Source: Bradyrhizobium sp. AZCC 1610
GTDB lineage: Bacteria > Pseudomonadota > Alphaproteobacteria > Rhizobiales > Xanthobacteraceae
Length of the DNA stretch: 64,000 nt
Assembly (NCBI RefSeq): GCF_036924515.1
Contig: NZ_JAZHRR010000001.1
Location: forward strand, 4,683,001 to 4,747,000
Direction: 5' to 3'
The notes beneath the pieces are model-generated. The model was not told the DNA's origin. It saw only the letters and a list, made by a program, of their open reading frames with translations, and made no database searches. Positions 45,472 to 53,839 of the stretch are shown piece by piece. Within the stretch, counting starts at the first letter, position 1. Every line of letters begins with the position of its first letter. A program made the translations under genes and the position numbers.

Positions 45472-45888
45472 TCATTTGGCCTCGGAAGCCGAGGGTGGGG
45501 CCATGCTTTGATTTTGGCTTGCGCTATTTAGAAGCTGGGAAACGGCGGTGACAAGCTGCGCGGGCGCAAACGGCTTTTGCAGCAGGATGCTGTTGGGGAC
45601 GCCTTGCGACGCCCAATCGTCCGCAGCCGCGCCCGTCATGTAGACCACCGGAAAGGCAGGGTCTTTTTCCCTGATCTGTCTCGCCACCTCCCAACCGCTC
45701 AATCTGCCCTTCAAGTTAACGTCGGTGATGAGCGCCTTGTAGTTCTTGTTCCCGCTCTTGAACAAGGTGAGGGCTTCTTCCGCTGAGGAGAGAATATCGG
45801 TTTCAAAACCGCCTTCGGTTAGCGCATCTTCGACAATGTCTTGCACCGGATACTCGTCCTCGATGACGAGGATTAGGGGCTTGGACAC
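45472..45888 (-). CDS. Single-domain response regulator
   Basis: The preferred start is GTG 45888 (VSKPLILVIEDEYPVQDIVE), giving 138 residues. Acidic pocket EDE, phospho-acceptor Asp in ALITDVNLKGRLSGWE, Thr in VVYMTGAA and Lys in LLQKPF are all present; there is no output domain. Such receivers often act in HWE-kinase phosphorelays in rhizobia. An ATG at 45954 is in frame but the added residues do not look like the family. Confidence 0.88.
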   Translation of the reverse strand: MSKPLILVIEDEYPVQDIVEDALTEGGFETDILSSAEEALTLFKSGNKNYKALITDVNLKGRLSGWEVARQIREKDPAFPVVYMTGAAADDWASQGVPNSILLQKPFAPAQLVTAVSQLLNSASQNQSMAPPSASEAK

Positions 45889-46017
45889 GTTTCGCTCGGG
45901 TGCTGGAGGGATCGCTTGACACGGGGTTACCAGCGCCAGCCCCTTTGGTTCCATAGAAATGTTGAACAAAACGGGCACGCTAACGATTGCGTGCCCCGCG
46001 TTGCGAGCCAGTGCGCC

Positions 46018-46116
46018 CTAGATCAGTCCTATGACGATGAACGCAGCGATCTCGATCAGGACTGCGGTTCCTAGAGTGACAACGGCAAGAAGAGCATCAA
46101 TTGGCCGTAGGAACAT
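46018..46116 (-). CDS. Possible 32-residue membrane peptide
   Basis: ATG 46116 after a GAGG; the product MFLRPIDALLAVVTLGTAVL then IEIAAFIVIGLI is one long hydrophobic helix. Tiny membrane peptides of this kind occur repeatedly in this region. No homology can be claimed. Confidence 0.4.
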   Translation of the reverse strand: MFLRPIDALLAVVTLGTAVLIEIAAFIVIGLI

Positions 46117-46298
46117 GGCTCGCCTCGCAGGTTTGCGAAGCCCCGAGACCCATGAACTAAATTCACCTAGGCAAAAAAAGGTTGCGGTTCCGAACGCGGG
46201 AGGCGTCAGGCAGCGGCAAAATCGATCTCATTGCCAATTCGGGAACGGCTACGATGCAACGCGCGGGGGAAGCGCCCTTTTGCAAACGGCGTCCACCC

Positions 46299-46532
46299 TC
46301 AAACGCCAAACGAGTGCCTGATCTGTCGCAGCATCGACATGGCCGCGTCGGTATACCGACCATGGGTGAGATACTGATCTAGCTGCGATGCACCAAGCAG
46401 CACCAAGGCTGCAATCACGAAGCCCCTGAGCAAAGTGGGCCTCCTATGAGAGACGCTGGTCGGGTTAAAGCATTTCGGAATTCGCTGTCGCTCGTCGCGC
46501 TCTATCTGCAATGGCGGTATGCTGACAAACAA
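46299..46532 (-). CDS. Small membrane-anchored protein
   Basis: The C-terminal half has a hydrophobic helix (LLRGFVIAALVLLGASQLDQ) and then YLTHGRYTDAAMSMLRQIRH, recalled from short Bradyrhizobium membrane proteins. The start is unclear: TTG 46532 or a TTG near 46430 just before the helix. Confidence 0.5.
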   Translation of the reverse strand: MFVSIPPLQIERDERQRIPKCFNPTSVSHRRPTLLRGFVIAALVLLGASQLDQYLTHGRYTDAAMSMLRQIRHSFGV

Positions 46533-46556
46533 CCAGTAACAATCCCTTAAGGAGCG

Positions 46557-46837
46557 GCTCGCAGCGGCATTCGGGGATCATCTATCTCGCCCGCCGCAAG
46601 GGCAACGACCTGATCTATGCGGGTAAGGTCGATCACGGCTTCGACAAGGCATCCGCTGCCGATCTGCGCAAACGACTGACGCCGCTGATCCGCAAGACAC
46701 AGCCCTACGCAAAGAGGATTGCACACAAGGGCATCTGGGTGGAGCCGGAGTTGTTGGCCGAAATCGAGTACCGGGCGAAGTCCGCAGAAGGCACGGTGCG
46801 GCATCCGTTCTTCAAGGGCCTAAGGGACGATCTATGA
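46557..46837 (+). pseudogene. ligD: C-terminal fragment of ATP-dependent DNA ligase D
   Basis: The plus frame without a start codon reads YLARRKGNDLIYAGKVDHGF, DKASAADLRKRLTPLIRKTQ, KRIAHKGIWVEPELLAEIEY, RAKSAEGTVRHPFFKGLRDD then TGA. This is the OB-fold end of LigD-type ligases. About 92 codons remain; the polymerase, nuclease and adenylation parts are absent. A second ligD remnant lies at 63321-63640 on the minus strand. Confidence 0.8.
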
Positions 46838-46941
46838 ACTGGGGCCGGACAATTAGACGCACAGCCGCTACGATAGGCGGGGCATGCGCCGCAGCCGCGG
46901 TATTTTATTTGGCGGCCCGGCTCGTCGTTTTCGAGACGTAA
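46834..46941 (+). CDS. 35-residue membrane peptide, overlapping the ligD stop
   Basis: ATG 46834 overlaps the ligD TGA (ATGA). The product is MNWGRTIRRTAATIGGACAA then AAVFYLAARLVVFET: a basic start and a single membrane helix. The coupled overlap suggests it was once translated after ligD. Confidence 0.45.
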   Translation: MNWGRTIRRTAATIGGACAAAAVFYLAARLVVFET

Positions 46942-47023
46942 GAACCTCTGGCATTGGCTGACGTCCGCTTTGAGCGCACACTACATAAGTCGGCGCATCG
47001 CCTAGCGAGAAGGGGATGAACAT

Positions 47024-47359
47024 ATGGCCAAACTAGCAATCGTGGCAACCATCAAGACCACCCCGGGCAAGCGGAACGAATACCTGAAACACCTAAAGGC
47101 TCACGCTCAGCGTTGCTTGGCGACCGAACCCGGCACCTTGAAGTTCGAAATCCTCGTGCCGCAGAAGGAAGCCGACACGATCATGCTGTACGAGGTCTAT
47201 GCCAGCCCGGAAGCATTTGGGATGCACTGGAAGGGCCTGTCCATGCAGCAGGCCAAGCAGGACACGACCGACCTGCAGGTTAGCCTCAGTACCTTGCAGG
47301 ACGTGGGCGGAGGTTTGACGGCATGCGCATGGCTGGGGTGCCCGAGGAATAATGTCTGA
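47024..47359 (+). CDS. Antibiotic-biosynthesis-monooxygenase (ABM) domain protein with an altered C-terminus
   Basis: Residues 1-92 are a normal ABM/YgiN-like ferredoxin fold: AKLAIVATIKTTPGKRNEYL, CLATEPGTLKFEILVPQ, DTIMLYEVYASPEAFGMHWK. The usual short end after LQVSLS is replaced by TLQDVGGGLTACAWLGCPRN-NV, read through a deletion junction near 47300-47345 with the convergent gene. Relatives act on quinols or small phenolics. Function may be kept because the active face is intact. Confidence 0.75.
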   Translation: MAKLAIVATIKTTPGKRNEYLKHLKAHAQRCLATEPGTLKFEILVPQKEADTIMLYEVYASPEAFGMHWKGLSMQQAKQDTTDLQVSLSTLQDVGGGLTACAWLGCPRNNV

Positions 47360-47766
47360 TTCACCTCCGGCAAGTTGACCGTGTCCTTCTCGTTGAGAAG
47401 CGGCTCAACGTATCTGCAGAGGGCCGCTACACCGGCGAGTGTAGTGGGCTTGGAATTCACCAGATCGCAGCCAGCGTCATCCAACTGGTCCCAGGCATCG
47501 GCCCCCGCGGCCTCAAGGACGGCGAGTTGCGCCTTCTGTTCGTCGTTCATGTTGACGTCGTTGAAGGCAGCACGAACATCCGTAACCGCATCATGTGCGG
47601 CGACAGCCTGCCGGTGCGCGTCGATCGCGGCGTAGATCGGGTCGACCGCAGGCGCGGTCGCCGACACGGCGGTAGGGATCATGGCAACGGTGCCGGAGGC
47701 AACAACGGTCAGGAAGTGGCGCCGCGCTTGGTCGACGGGCGGAAACATGGGTCTTTCGATGGTCAT
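47345..47766 (-). pseudogene. Tat-signal-like hypothetical protein, C-terminally truncated
   Basis: From ATG 47766: MTIERPMFPPVDQARRHFLT with a hydrophobic stretch (VVASGTVAMIPTAVSA) resembling a twin-arginine signal, then a helical domain ending DDAGCDLVNSKPTTLAGVAA and LCRYVEPLLNEKD. The family tail is missing; the open frame continues to 47197 as the antisense of the ABM gene. The gene is truncated at the same junction that altered the ABM end. Confidence 0.6.
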
Positions 47767-48114
47767 GGGGGTTGCTCACTGGTTTGGCTTCTTAGGGCCT
47801 GTGTCGCGGATCAGCCGCGGCAGCCGGGGGCTAAGAACCTGCCAGTGAGACAGGCGCGACGGTTTTGGGCCTTGCGGCCTTGGACATGGCGGCGCCCCCC
47901 GGCCAAAAGGCCGAGACAGCCGTGATCCATGGTCACAGGACGCCCGAAGGCGGCGAGCAAATCAGGGATGACACGGGGCAGCACTGGTTTCGGGTTCTTA
48001 GGCCCACGGACATGCTGCACCTGATTTGCTTAAAAAACAATTCCCCACCCCGGGGAAACGTGCTCGATTGGAGCGGAGAAACGACGTCTGCGGCGCACTT
48101 AAGGATTTCCGACC

Positions 48115-48330
48115 GTGCTCCGGACTTTTTTGACGCTGTGCGCACTCTGCTCATTGGTCTCGGCCTGTGCGAGCGGGCCCCATATCGCCGACATGCCGCA
48201 TTGGATCGGCGGATTGCCGCCGGACGCGCCTCCGCGACGTGGGACGCCGGAATATGATGCTTGGCAGGCCGAGCGCGCGAAGGAGGCTGCGAGGCCGAAA
48301 ACCGGAAGTACCAGCCAGCCGACCCGCTGA
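48115..48330 (+). CDS. Small lipoprotein
   Basis: GTG 48115. Residues 1-17 form a lipoprotein signal with lipobox LVSAC (Cys18), followed by a short Pro-rich stretch (PHWIGGLPPDAPPRRGTPEY) and an alkaline helix (DAWQAERAKEAARPK). Outer-membrane anchoring is predicted. The same lipoprotein type is recurrent in Bradyrhizobium. 47770-48114 upstream contains no other gene. Confidence 0.7.
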   Translation: MLRTFLTLCALCSLVSACASGPHIADMPHWIGGLPPDAPPRRGTPEYDAWQAERAKEAARPKTGSTSQPTR

Positions 48331-48386
48331 TTTGCGTTAAGAAGCCATCGGCCGCCTGGTCGAACTCGGGCGAAGGGAAAAAGCAA

Positions 48387-48581
48387 ATGATCAAGCCGAA
48401 GCGGTCTGCCGAGCAACAGGTTGCGGACGAGCTCGAGCGACGGGCTCTCCACCCGCTTTCGTCGAGGCAGACGATATCGGACAGCCAAGCCGAGCCAGAA
48501 TTCCATGCAAACCACAAACGCCTTAGAGCAGAAAGGCTGGCGCGAGAGGCAGTCGAGATCGGGCTGAAGGCGAAGAAATGA
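48387..48581 (+). CDS. Small basic hypothetical protein, first of a tandem pair
   Basis: ATG 48387 after AAGGGA. The 64-residue product begins MIKPKRSAEQQVADELERRA and ends FHANHKRLRAERLAREAVEI. The last motif recurs in the next gene (AFTNNRERLKAERLAREAAG), so the two are paralogous. The stop overlaps the next start by four bases (ATGA). Likely helical, with no known function. Confidence 0.65.
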   Translation: MIKPKRSAEQQVADELERRALHPLSSRQTISDSQAEPEFHANHKRLRAERLAREAVEIGLKAKK

Positions 48582-48808
48582 CAAAGCCGCCGGGCGGGCT
48601 TCAACCACCAAAGCCGACCACCAAAGCCGAGCGCGATGCGCGTAAGGCATTTCGCCAAGTCGATGCCAAGAAGGCAATGACTGAGCACGAGATCGCGCAG
48701 AAGGCCTTCACTAACAACCGTGAGCGTCTGAAGGCAGAGCGGCTCGCCAGGGAGGCTGCGGGGCCCCCGCCCGCGAAAACCAAAGGCTCCAAGGCGAAGG
48801 GAAAATGA
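48578..48808 (+). CDS. Small basic hypothetical protein, second of a tandem pair
   Basis: 76 residues, translationally coupled to the preceding gene. Very Lys/Arg-rich with a disordered Lys/Gly tail (AKTKGSKAKGK) and a central helix (AMTEHEIAQKAFTNNRERLK). The composition would allow nucleic-acid binding, but no domain is recognised. Confidence 0.65.
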   Translation: MTKPPGGLQPPKPTTKAERDARKAFRQVDAKKAMTEHEIAQKAFTNNRERLKAERLAREAAGPPPAKTKGSKAKGK

Positions 48809-48855
48809 CACCATCCCCTTCCGGGGCGCCTCTGCTTACTTGCAAGCAGACTCTT

Positions 48856-49086
48856 TTACTTTCCCCAGCGTTTTTCCGCAGCCTTCTTGGCGATCTCTTT
48901 CCGCTTCTTCGCCGACATGCCCGCGGCCCGCGCCTTGCCGCCCATGCGCCCCAGCGCCACGGCGGCCGCGTTCTTGCCGTCCTCGGTGGTGATGTCCTCG
49001 ATCTCGCCGGTGGCGATCTTGGCGATCATGATGGCGTTGCCGATGGCGGCGGCTGGCCGCTTCTCGCCCTTAGGACCCCTTGGCAT
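48856..49086 (-). CDS. Conserved small basic protein
   Basis: 76 residues, MPRGPKGEKRPAAAIGNAIM then IAKIATGEIED, NAAAVALGRMGGKARAAGMS and the end KKRKEIAKKAAEKRWGK. This is a frequent rhizobial small protein with a Lys-rich helical tail reminiscent of histone H1-like ends. It overlaps the upstream gene's end by 17 bases, so the two form an operon. Confidence 0.75.
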   Translation of the reverse strand: MPRGPKGEKRPAAAIGNAIMIAKIATGEIEDITTEDGKNAAAVALGRMGGKARAAGMSAKKRKEIAKKAAEKRWGK

Positions 49087-49312
49087 CTCTATCCTCGAAC
49101 ATGCGGTCGATTAGCAACTGGATGGCTTTTCCCACCGCACCGTTTCTATCCTTGGCAATAAACTCGTTGATAGGTGTGCGCGTCCTGCCGTCCTCAGGGG
49201 AGACGTCATTCTCATAATCGATGAACAGCGCGCCATTGTCGTCTTGTACCAAATACCACCAAGAATCGCGCTGGCTCGACACGTAGCTGTGCAATACCCT
49301 GCTTTGACCCAT
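49070..49312 (-). CDS. Small hypothetical protein (80 aa)
   Basis: ATG 49312 (MGQSRVLHSYVSSQRDSWWY) has AGGAGG 5 bases upstream. The product is an alpha/beta-looking protein with many aromatic and acidic residues (LVQDDNGALFIDYENDVSPE), no membrane segment, and a C-terminal helix (AVGKAIQLLIDRMFEDRDA). Not recognised beyond this. Cotranscribed with the gene downstream on the same strand. Confidence 0.7.
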   Translation of the reverse strand: MGQSRVLHSYVSSQRDSWWYLVQDDNGALFIDYENDVSPEDGRTRTPINEFIAKDRNGAVGKAIQLLIDRMFEDRDAKGS

Positions 49313-49407
49313 TTCCACCTCCTGCATTGCGATAAGCCCAGCTATAGGTAATGCTTAGCGGTAAGCTTCCAAGGGAGGGTCAAATGCGGTAGTGGGCTCT
49401 TTCAGCG

Positions 49408-49527
49408 ATGGCCGCGAATGTTACCAAGCGGCTTTGGGAAATCGGTGATATCGTTGGGGTGTTGGAAGCGTGGGAGGTCGCCCAAGTGAGGCGGTCTATC
49501 TGGGAGGAAGGCCATGGAATGGTTTAG
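49408..49527 (+). pseudogene. Short remnant frame
   Basis: The frame MAANVTKRLWEIGDIVGVLE, AWEVAQVRRSIWEEGHGMV ends at TAG 49527. The first half resembles small rhizobial proteins recalled only vaguely. It overlaps the start of the membrane peptide gene. Probably a decayed gene. Confidence 0.3.
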
Positions 49528-49627
49528 CCGGAAGACATCGATAGCGGGTAGTCAAGTTCCCAATTGGATACTTGTTCTAGCGGCTCTCGTCGTAATCTGG
49601 ATTATCTACTCATTCGTCGCGCGGTGA
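49514..49627 (+). CDS. 37-residue membrane protein, conserved type
   Basis: ATG 49514 has a very strong ribosome site (GGAGGAAGG). The product MEWFSRKTSIAGSQVPNWIL, VLAALVVIWIIYSFVAR has a short polar head and one membrane helix, and I recall near-identical short proteins from Bradyrhizobium genomes. The site strength and conservation argue that it is real despite its size. Confidence 0.6.
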   Translation: MEWFSRKTSIAGSQVPNWILVLAALVVIWIIYSFVAR

Positions 49628-49811
49628 GTGAATGGGGACGAATGAGCAGATAATTGTGGCAACGGGAAGTGACGATAGCGCGGATTGAAAAGCTTGATAC
49701 TGATTTGGCCGCCCAGTTCAGACGGGAAGGCAAGTTCTAAATTTCAAACTGAGGCACTACCGGACTTCACGGGCGGCCGGGCTTTGTAGCTTCTTGGCGC
49801 CCCATCGATAT

Positions 49812-49937
49812 CAACAGACCAGTAAGCAGGTCGGCGACAAGGAACACCTAAAGATCTTTGCGAGCGAGAAAGCCGCCGAGACATGGCTTCAGGAGAATGA
49901 CCCGGAAGGCGTGGCGTTCCAGTATGAGGTGGAGTGA
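49812..49937 (+). pseudogene. 3' fragment of a MTVWVYV-type small protein
   Basis: The frame ends QVGDKEHLKIFASEKAAETW, LQENDPEGVAFQYEVE then TGA 49937. It is homologous to the frame at 50436 (QVGDRDHLKVF...), which has the matching start MTVWIYVENAK. The 5' part is missing here. The segment 49628-49811 has no gene. Confidence 0.6.
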
Positions 49938-49985
49938 AGACAGGCGCCTATGCACCACCTTTTCGCGCGGGGCGTTCTGACGTTC

Positions 49986-50216
49986 TCACTTATGGAGCGA
50001 ACTGGGATAGGCGAAGTAAGCCGAGCAGGCCGAAGCGGCGGCCGCGAGCGCTGCGATCACCACGGAAGCGAACATGATCCAGCTCCGCCACTGATCCTGT
50101 ACGGCGGCTCTTCGTGCCATTTCGGCCTTTGCGGTGAGGTGGATGAGACTGTCAGGCCGTGTGGACAAATCCTGCGCGAGTTCGGCGTTGGTCTTTTGGT
50201 GCGGTTCTTTTGCCAT
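49986..50216 (-). CDS. Small membrane protein (76 aa)
   Basis: ATG 50216 (MAKEPHQKTNAELAQDLSTR) has GGGAGG 7 bases upstream. A polar N-terminal helix is followed by one C-terminal membrane helix (WIMFASVVIAALAAAASACS). Not recognised; it could be a single-pass membrane adaptor. Confidence 0.65.
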   Translation of the reverse strand: MAKEPHQKTNAELAQDLSTRPDSLIHLTAKAEMARRAAVQDQWRSWIMFASVVIAALAAAASACSAYFAYPSSLHK

Positions 50217-50321
50217 GCGTAAACCTCCCAATGGTCACGCATCATATTCCTAAAGTTCTGGCCCGGCGCGGGGCATTCCAAACCGGATGTAAGGCGGCTC
50301 TTGATACGCGGGCGTTCTGGC

Positions 50322-50439
50322 GATGATGGCGCGGATCGGGGTCATGAAGGCGCTGAACCGTCATGTCGAGAGGGTGTTCAATCCCGAGCGCAAGGATACC
50401 CATTGGGGGAAGCGGAAGCTCAAGAGGGACCAATCATGA
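50322..50439 (+). pseudogene. C-terminal fragment of a conserved rhizobial small protein
   Basis: The frame reads MMARIGVMKALNRHVERVFN, PERKDTHWGKRKLKRDQS to TGA 50439. It is the tail of the family whose N-terminal scraps are at 44638 and about 51496. The stop overlaps the next start (ATGA at 50436), as in an operon. Confidence 0.55.
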
Positions 50440-50612
50440 CCGTCTGGATCTACGTCGAAAACGCCAAGCAGGTTGGTGACCGCGATCACCTGAAGGTCTT
50501 TCGAGCCAGGACGCGGCCCAGAATAGTTCGAGGAAAACGATCCTGAAGGAGCTGCCTTCGAGTATGCAGTTCAGACCAACTGCTCAGAAAATCGCCTTGT
50601 GGGAACCTGATG
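50436..50612 (+). pseudogene. MTVWIYV-type small protein with a frameshift
   Basis: ATG 50436 reads MTVWIYVENAKQVGDRDHLK VF and then leaves the family; the next frame resumes (FEENDPEGAAFEYAVQ) from about 50518. One lesion near 50500-50515 splits it. The paralogous tail is intact at 49812-49937. Confidence 0.6.
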
Positions 50613-50690
50613 TAAGACGTTTGCTCGTCGAGTAGGTCCGTGGCGCGACACGTAGGAGCAACCTCCCCTAGCCCCGCACCATCCACCCGC

Positions 50691-50745
50691 AAGAACCCCT
50701 GCCGTCTTACCCAGACCGACGGGGGTTTTGCTTTACGTGGGACAC
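50691..50745 (+). terminator. Probable terminator hairpin
   Basis: AACCCCTGCCGTC (50692-50705 area) can pair with GACGGGGGTT (50718-50729), followed by TTGCTTT. The stem has one bulge. The remainder of 50613-50877 shows no gene. Confidence 0.45.
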
Positions 50746-50877
50746 GTATGAAAAAATCCGCCCCGGATTCTCGAATAGCAATCTCTTGCTGATCCTCAGC
50801 TTCGCCGGCGTGAATACATGACGTATCGGCGTTCGTGGAAGATGCCGGTGCCCAGCATGATCTGCTGATTGCAGGTC

Positions 50878-51153
50878 CTAATCTTTCGGAAGCGGTTCGA
50901 CTAGCAAGCAGCGAAGTTCATCGATCTGCCGTGCAAAGTCTATTGCCTTTGCCTTCAACACTTCCATCGCATGGCCGCGATGGCCTTCATTTTCCAATTC
51001 TATGATTCGCTCGTTAAAATCGCTCAATTCCTTTTGCAGTTGCTGGATTTCGTGTTGAACCGGGAAACGCGCGGCTGGAATTTTATCGACTTTCTCTCCG
51101 GTCTCTGCACGCATCGCTAAGAGGTTACCGGTTCTTGGCCGCGGCTTGGTCAT
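50878..51153 (-). CDS. Small coiled-coil hypothetical protein
   Basis: 91 residues, ATG 51153 with CGGAGGGG upstream. Heptad-like helix from about 30 to 85: VQHEIQQLQKELSDFNERII, ELENEGHRGHAMEVLKAKAI, DFARQIDELRCLL. Cytoplasmic; function unknown. Confidence 0.7.
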   Translation of the reverse strand: MTKPRPRTGNLLAMRAETGEKVDKIPAARFPVQHEIQQLQKELSDFNERIIELENEGHRGHAMEVLKAKAIDFARQIDELRCLLVEPLPKD

Positions 51154-51702
51154 GGCCCCTCCGAATCGCAGGCAGTTCAGTGCATCATCCTACCTGTTCA
51201 GGCGACCTTCTCCACCTATTGTCTGTTGCTCTCAAATCCCAACCAGCGACTGGAATGGTTTTGGCTCCGTGCCGGGCTGGAGGCACATTGGCGCAGCTTT
51301 TGAGATGATCGACGTCGGCCGCCGCTCCGTTGGCGCCCATTTTGGCGGCGCGAAACATGCGCACGCCCTCTTAGGATTTTTTCTTCTTTTCGCCCGGTCT
51401 GAGGAAATAGACGCCAACCTGATTGCCAACGCAACCCTTGCGCCTCGGGTTGGATACCCCCGGGACGAGGAGATGCCAGAGCGTTCATCAGGCTGGGGCC
51501 GTAAGTTCCACGAGCCGATCGCGCTGCCGGGCGGCAGCAGGCTCGTCCCTCACCCGCCGCTGTGATCTTGACGCGCTTCAAAGAGACCGGCTGATCGCAA
51601 TCCGACAGGCAATCCAACCGACACATGCGGTTAACATTTCGTTAATCCTACGGAGCGAGACTTTGCCTGCCGGGGCTGGGCGCATCATGAAAGAAGAATC
51701 CC
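51154..51702. other. 549-base gap with one gene scrap
   Basis: At about 51496-51555 the plus strand reads GRKFHEPIALPGGSRLV, a 5' scrap of the family described at 44638. A TTTTTTCTTCTTTTCG tract occurs at 51380-51395. No other gene is seen on either strand. Confidence 0.4.
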
Positions 51703-51948
51703 ATGCCAAATCTGGAAGAGGCCATTCGCGAACGTGCCTACCACCTCTGGATCGCCGATGGTGAACCCGAGGGCCAGGCAGACATCTATTGGCTCAATGC
51801 TCAACGCGAAATTCTCACGACATCCGTTGAAGGCTCAGGCAGCAACGCTGCCGCCGCAGCGCCCACCGACACGGGATTGGTTGCGACGAAATCCACTAAA
51901 AAGGCAAAGGTCGCCCGATCGGGAAAAAACAAAACCCGCGCCGCATAG
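51703..51948 (+). CDS. DUF2934 family protein
   Basis: 81 residues. MPNLEEAIRERAYHLWIADG then EPEGQADIYWLNAQREIL is the full DUF2934 helix pair (I-R-x-x-A-Y-x-x-W-x-x-x-G-x-P-x-G-x-x-x-x-x-W). A disordered Lys-rich tail follows. Function unknown; common in rhizobia, often in stress regions. Confidence 0.85.
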   Translation: MPNLEEAIRERAYHLWIADGEPEGQADIYWLNAQREILTTSVEGSGSNAAAAAPTDTGLVATKSTKKAKVARSGKNKTRAA

Positions 51949-52362
51949 TTCCATGCGAGCATCGTCACGCGGACCCGTAACGACGACTCCGTCATCAGCG
52001 GAGCGGGTAGCCCCGCTCCTGTTCGTCAAAACGAATCGAGGCCGATTTTCAGGAGAAGTACCGGCGCTTCCGCGGCCGTTTCGTGGGAGCGCTCATCAAC
52101 TGCCGCCCGTTCCAAGATCGCGCAGCGCCTGGGTGAAGTTCGACGAGGACAAGCCGTTGGCTAAGGAAGCGATGATGCGCCGAGAGTGAGCGACTCGGCA
52201 GTACCACCGCGGCGATCGTGGCGCTGCCGCCGCCCGCCAGGGCCTGGGTGACGTCATTCGATTGCCTTCGGAGGCAACGCGGGTTGCGGCCTGCGCTCGG
52301 TGATCTGACTGGATGATAGCCAATTCAACGCGGGAGCGCGCCTCTTCCATCTCCAATGGTCA
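51949..52362. other. 414-base region without a supported gene
   Basis: One plus frame ends SAWVKFDEDKPLAKEAMMRR E before TGA at about 52187, which looks like a protein tail but has no recognised family or start. Nothing else is convincing. Confidence 0.3.
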
Positions 52363-52560
52363 TCAGTACGCGCCCCACCGGTTGGACTTTGATCGCTTTT
52401 TGACAGCTACTAATCCAAGCTCCCGCGCTTTCGTTTTCACCGAACCAACGTAGCGTCCAAGGGATTTCGATATTTCTGCCGCGCTATGCCGCTGCCCGCT
52501 CATGGAGATCAGGGTCTTAACCTCTAGTTCGGTCCATTCCCGGGGCTTAGACGACTTCAT
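52363..52560 (-). CDS. Small Myb/HTH-like protein
   Basis: 65 residues: MKSSKPREWTELEVKTLISM then SAAEISKSLGRYVGSVKTKA. The W-T-x-x-E-x-x-x-L...A-x-x-I-x-x-x-L-G-R-x-x-x-x-V-x-x-x-A pattern is that of short SANT/Myb-like helix-turn-helix proteins frequent in rhizobia. Probable DNA-binding; targets unknown. The ribosome site is weak. Confidence 0.6.
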   Translation of the reverse strand: MKSSKPREWTELEVKTLISMSGQRHSAAEISKSLGRYVGSVKTKARELGLVAVKKRSKSNRWGAY

Positions 52561-52950
52561 CGCGAGCCAGATGATCTACGGAAAATCCAATGATGGGCTC
52601 CAATCTAGGCGAACAGGAGGCCAAGCACGATTTAGAGGTCGCTTCCATAGGCGAGTGCAGTGCTCTCCCGACCGTGACATGAAAAAATCTTCGGCCTGAT
52701 GGAAGCTTGGCATGGCAGTGGCGGCAGTCGCACAACGTCATTCGCTTTGCCGAAAGCTGGCGCATCCTAGTGGCGACATTTCACCTGAGCGTCGCGCCGG
52801 GTCAGTGACGTCTGCTTAGTGTCAAAGGACTAAACCGCTCGCGCGATAGGGCGCCGCAGCAGGCAGGGCAGCCAACAGGATAGCGCAACGGGGCGTCCTG
52901 TCTTGAGATCGAGGGGTTTCGACAACCTCACTCAAGACAGGAGCATCCCC

Positions 52951-53826
52951 ATGACCGACGAGGCCATGAGCCCATTGCGGCGGCGCATGATCGAAGACAT
53001 GACGATCCGCAAGTTAGCGCCGAAGACCCAACATGACTACGTGCAACGGGTCAAGAACTTCGCTGCGTTCCTCGGGCGATCGCCGGATACGGCGAGCTTC
53101 GAGGACGTGCGCCGCTACCAGCTCCATCTGGCGGCGAGCGGCGTTGGCGTGCCGACCATCAACCAGACCGTATCGACGCTGCGGTTCTTCTTTAAGGTCA
53201 CGCTCAAGCGCCACGAGATCGTCGAGCATACCCATGTCATTCACGAGCCGCGCAAGCTGCCGGTGGTGCTCAGCGTCGAAGAGGTGGCGCGGCTGCTCGA
53301 TGCGGCGCCGGGGCTGAAGTACAAGGCGGCGCTGAGCGTGGCCTATGGCGCCGGTCTGCGCGCCGCCGAGGTGGTCTCGCTCAAGGTCGCCGACATCGAC
53401 AGCAAACGCATGATCATCCGCGTCGAGCAGGGCAAAGGCGGCAAGGACCGTAACGTCATGCTCTCCCCACACCTGCTCAATCTGTTGCGCACCTGGTGGC
53501 GGACGGCGCGGCCCCGGGGTTGGCTATTTCCAGGCCGCGATCCGGCGCAGCCGATGACCACGCGCCAGCTCAATCGCGCCTGCCACGCCGCCGCCCAGAT
53601 GGCGGAGATCAACAAGCGCGTCTCGCTGCACACCTTGCGGCACAGCTTTGCCACCCACCTGCTCGAGCAGAACATCGATGTCCGCGTCATCCAGGTGCTG
53701 CTCGGTCACGCCAAGCTCGACACCACGGCGCTCTATACCCGCGTCGCCACCAAGACGATCAGCGAGGTCATGAGCCCGCTGGAGCACATCGCGCTCAAGC
53801 TCAAGGAGATCCGGCCGCCCGGCTGA
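52951..53826 (+). CDS. Tyrosine recombinase of the IS91-family element (copy 2)
   Basis: Identical to the copy 1 recombinase except Gln for Lys in KTQHDYVQRV. The catalytic Arg, His-x-x-Arg, His and Tyr residues are all kept. It ends 13 bases before the transposase start. Confidence 0.85.
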   Translation: MTDEAMSPLRRRMIEDMTIRKLAPKTQHDYVQRVKNFAAFLGRSPDTASFEDVRRYQLHLAASGVGVPTINQTVSTLRFFFKVTLKRHEIVEHTHVIHEPRKLPVVLSVEEVARLLDAAPGLKYKAALSVAYGAGLRAAEVVSLKVADIDSKRMIIRVEQGKGGKDRNVMLSPHLLNLLRTWWRTARPRGWLFPGRDPAQPMTTRQLNRACHAAAQMAEINKRVSLHTLRHSFATHLLEQNIDVRVIQVLLGHAKLDTTALYTRVATKTISEVMSPLEHIALKLKEIRPPG

Positions 53827-53839
53827 CGCTGAGGCGCTT

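Noticed and set aside
47933..48814. A 293-codon minus-strand frame over the small-protein tandem
   Set aside because: Ser/Cys/Arg-rich with no family; the plus strand has three short frames with ribosome sites, a lipobox and shared motifs between paralogues.
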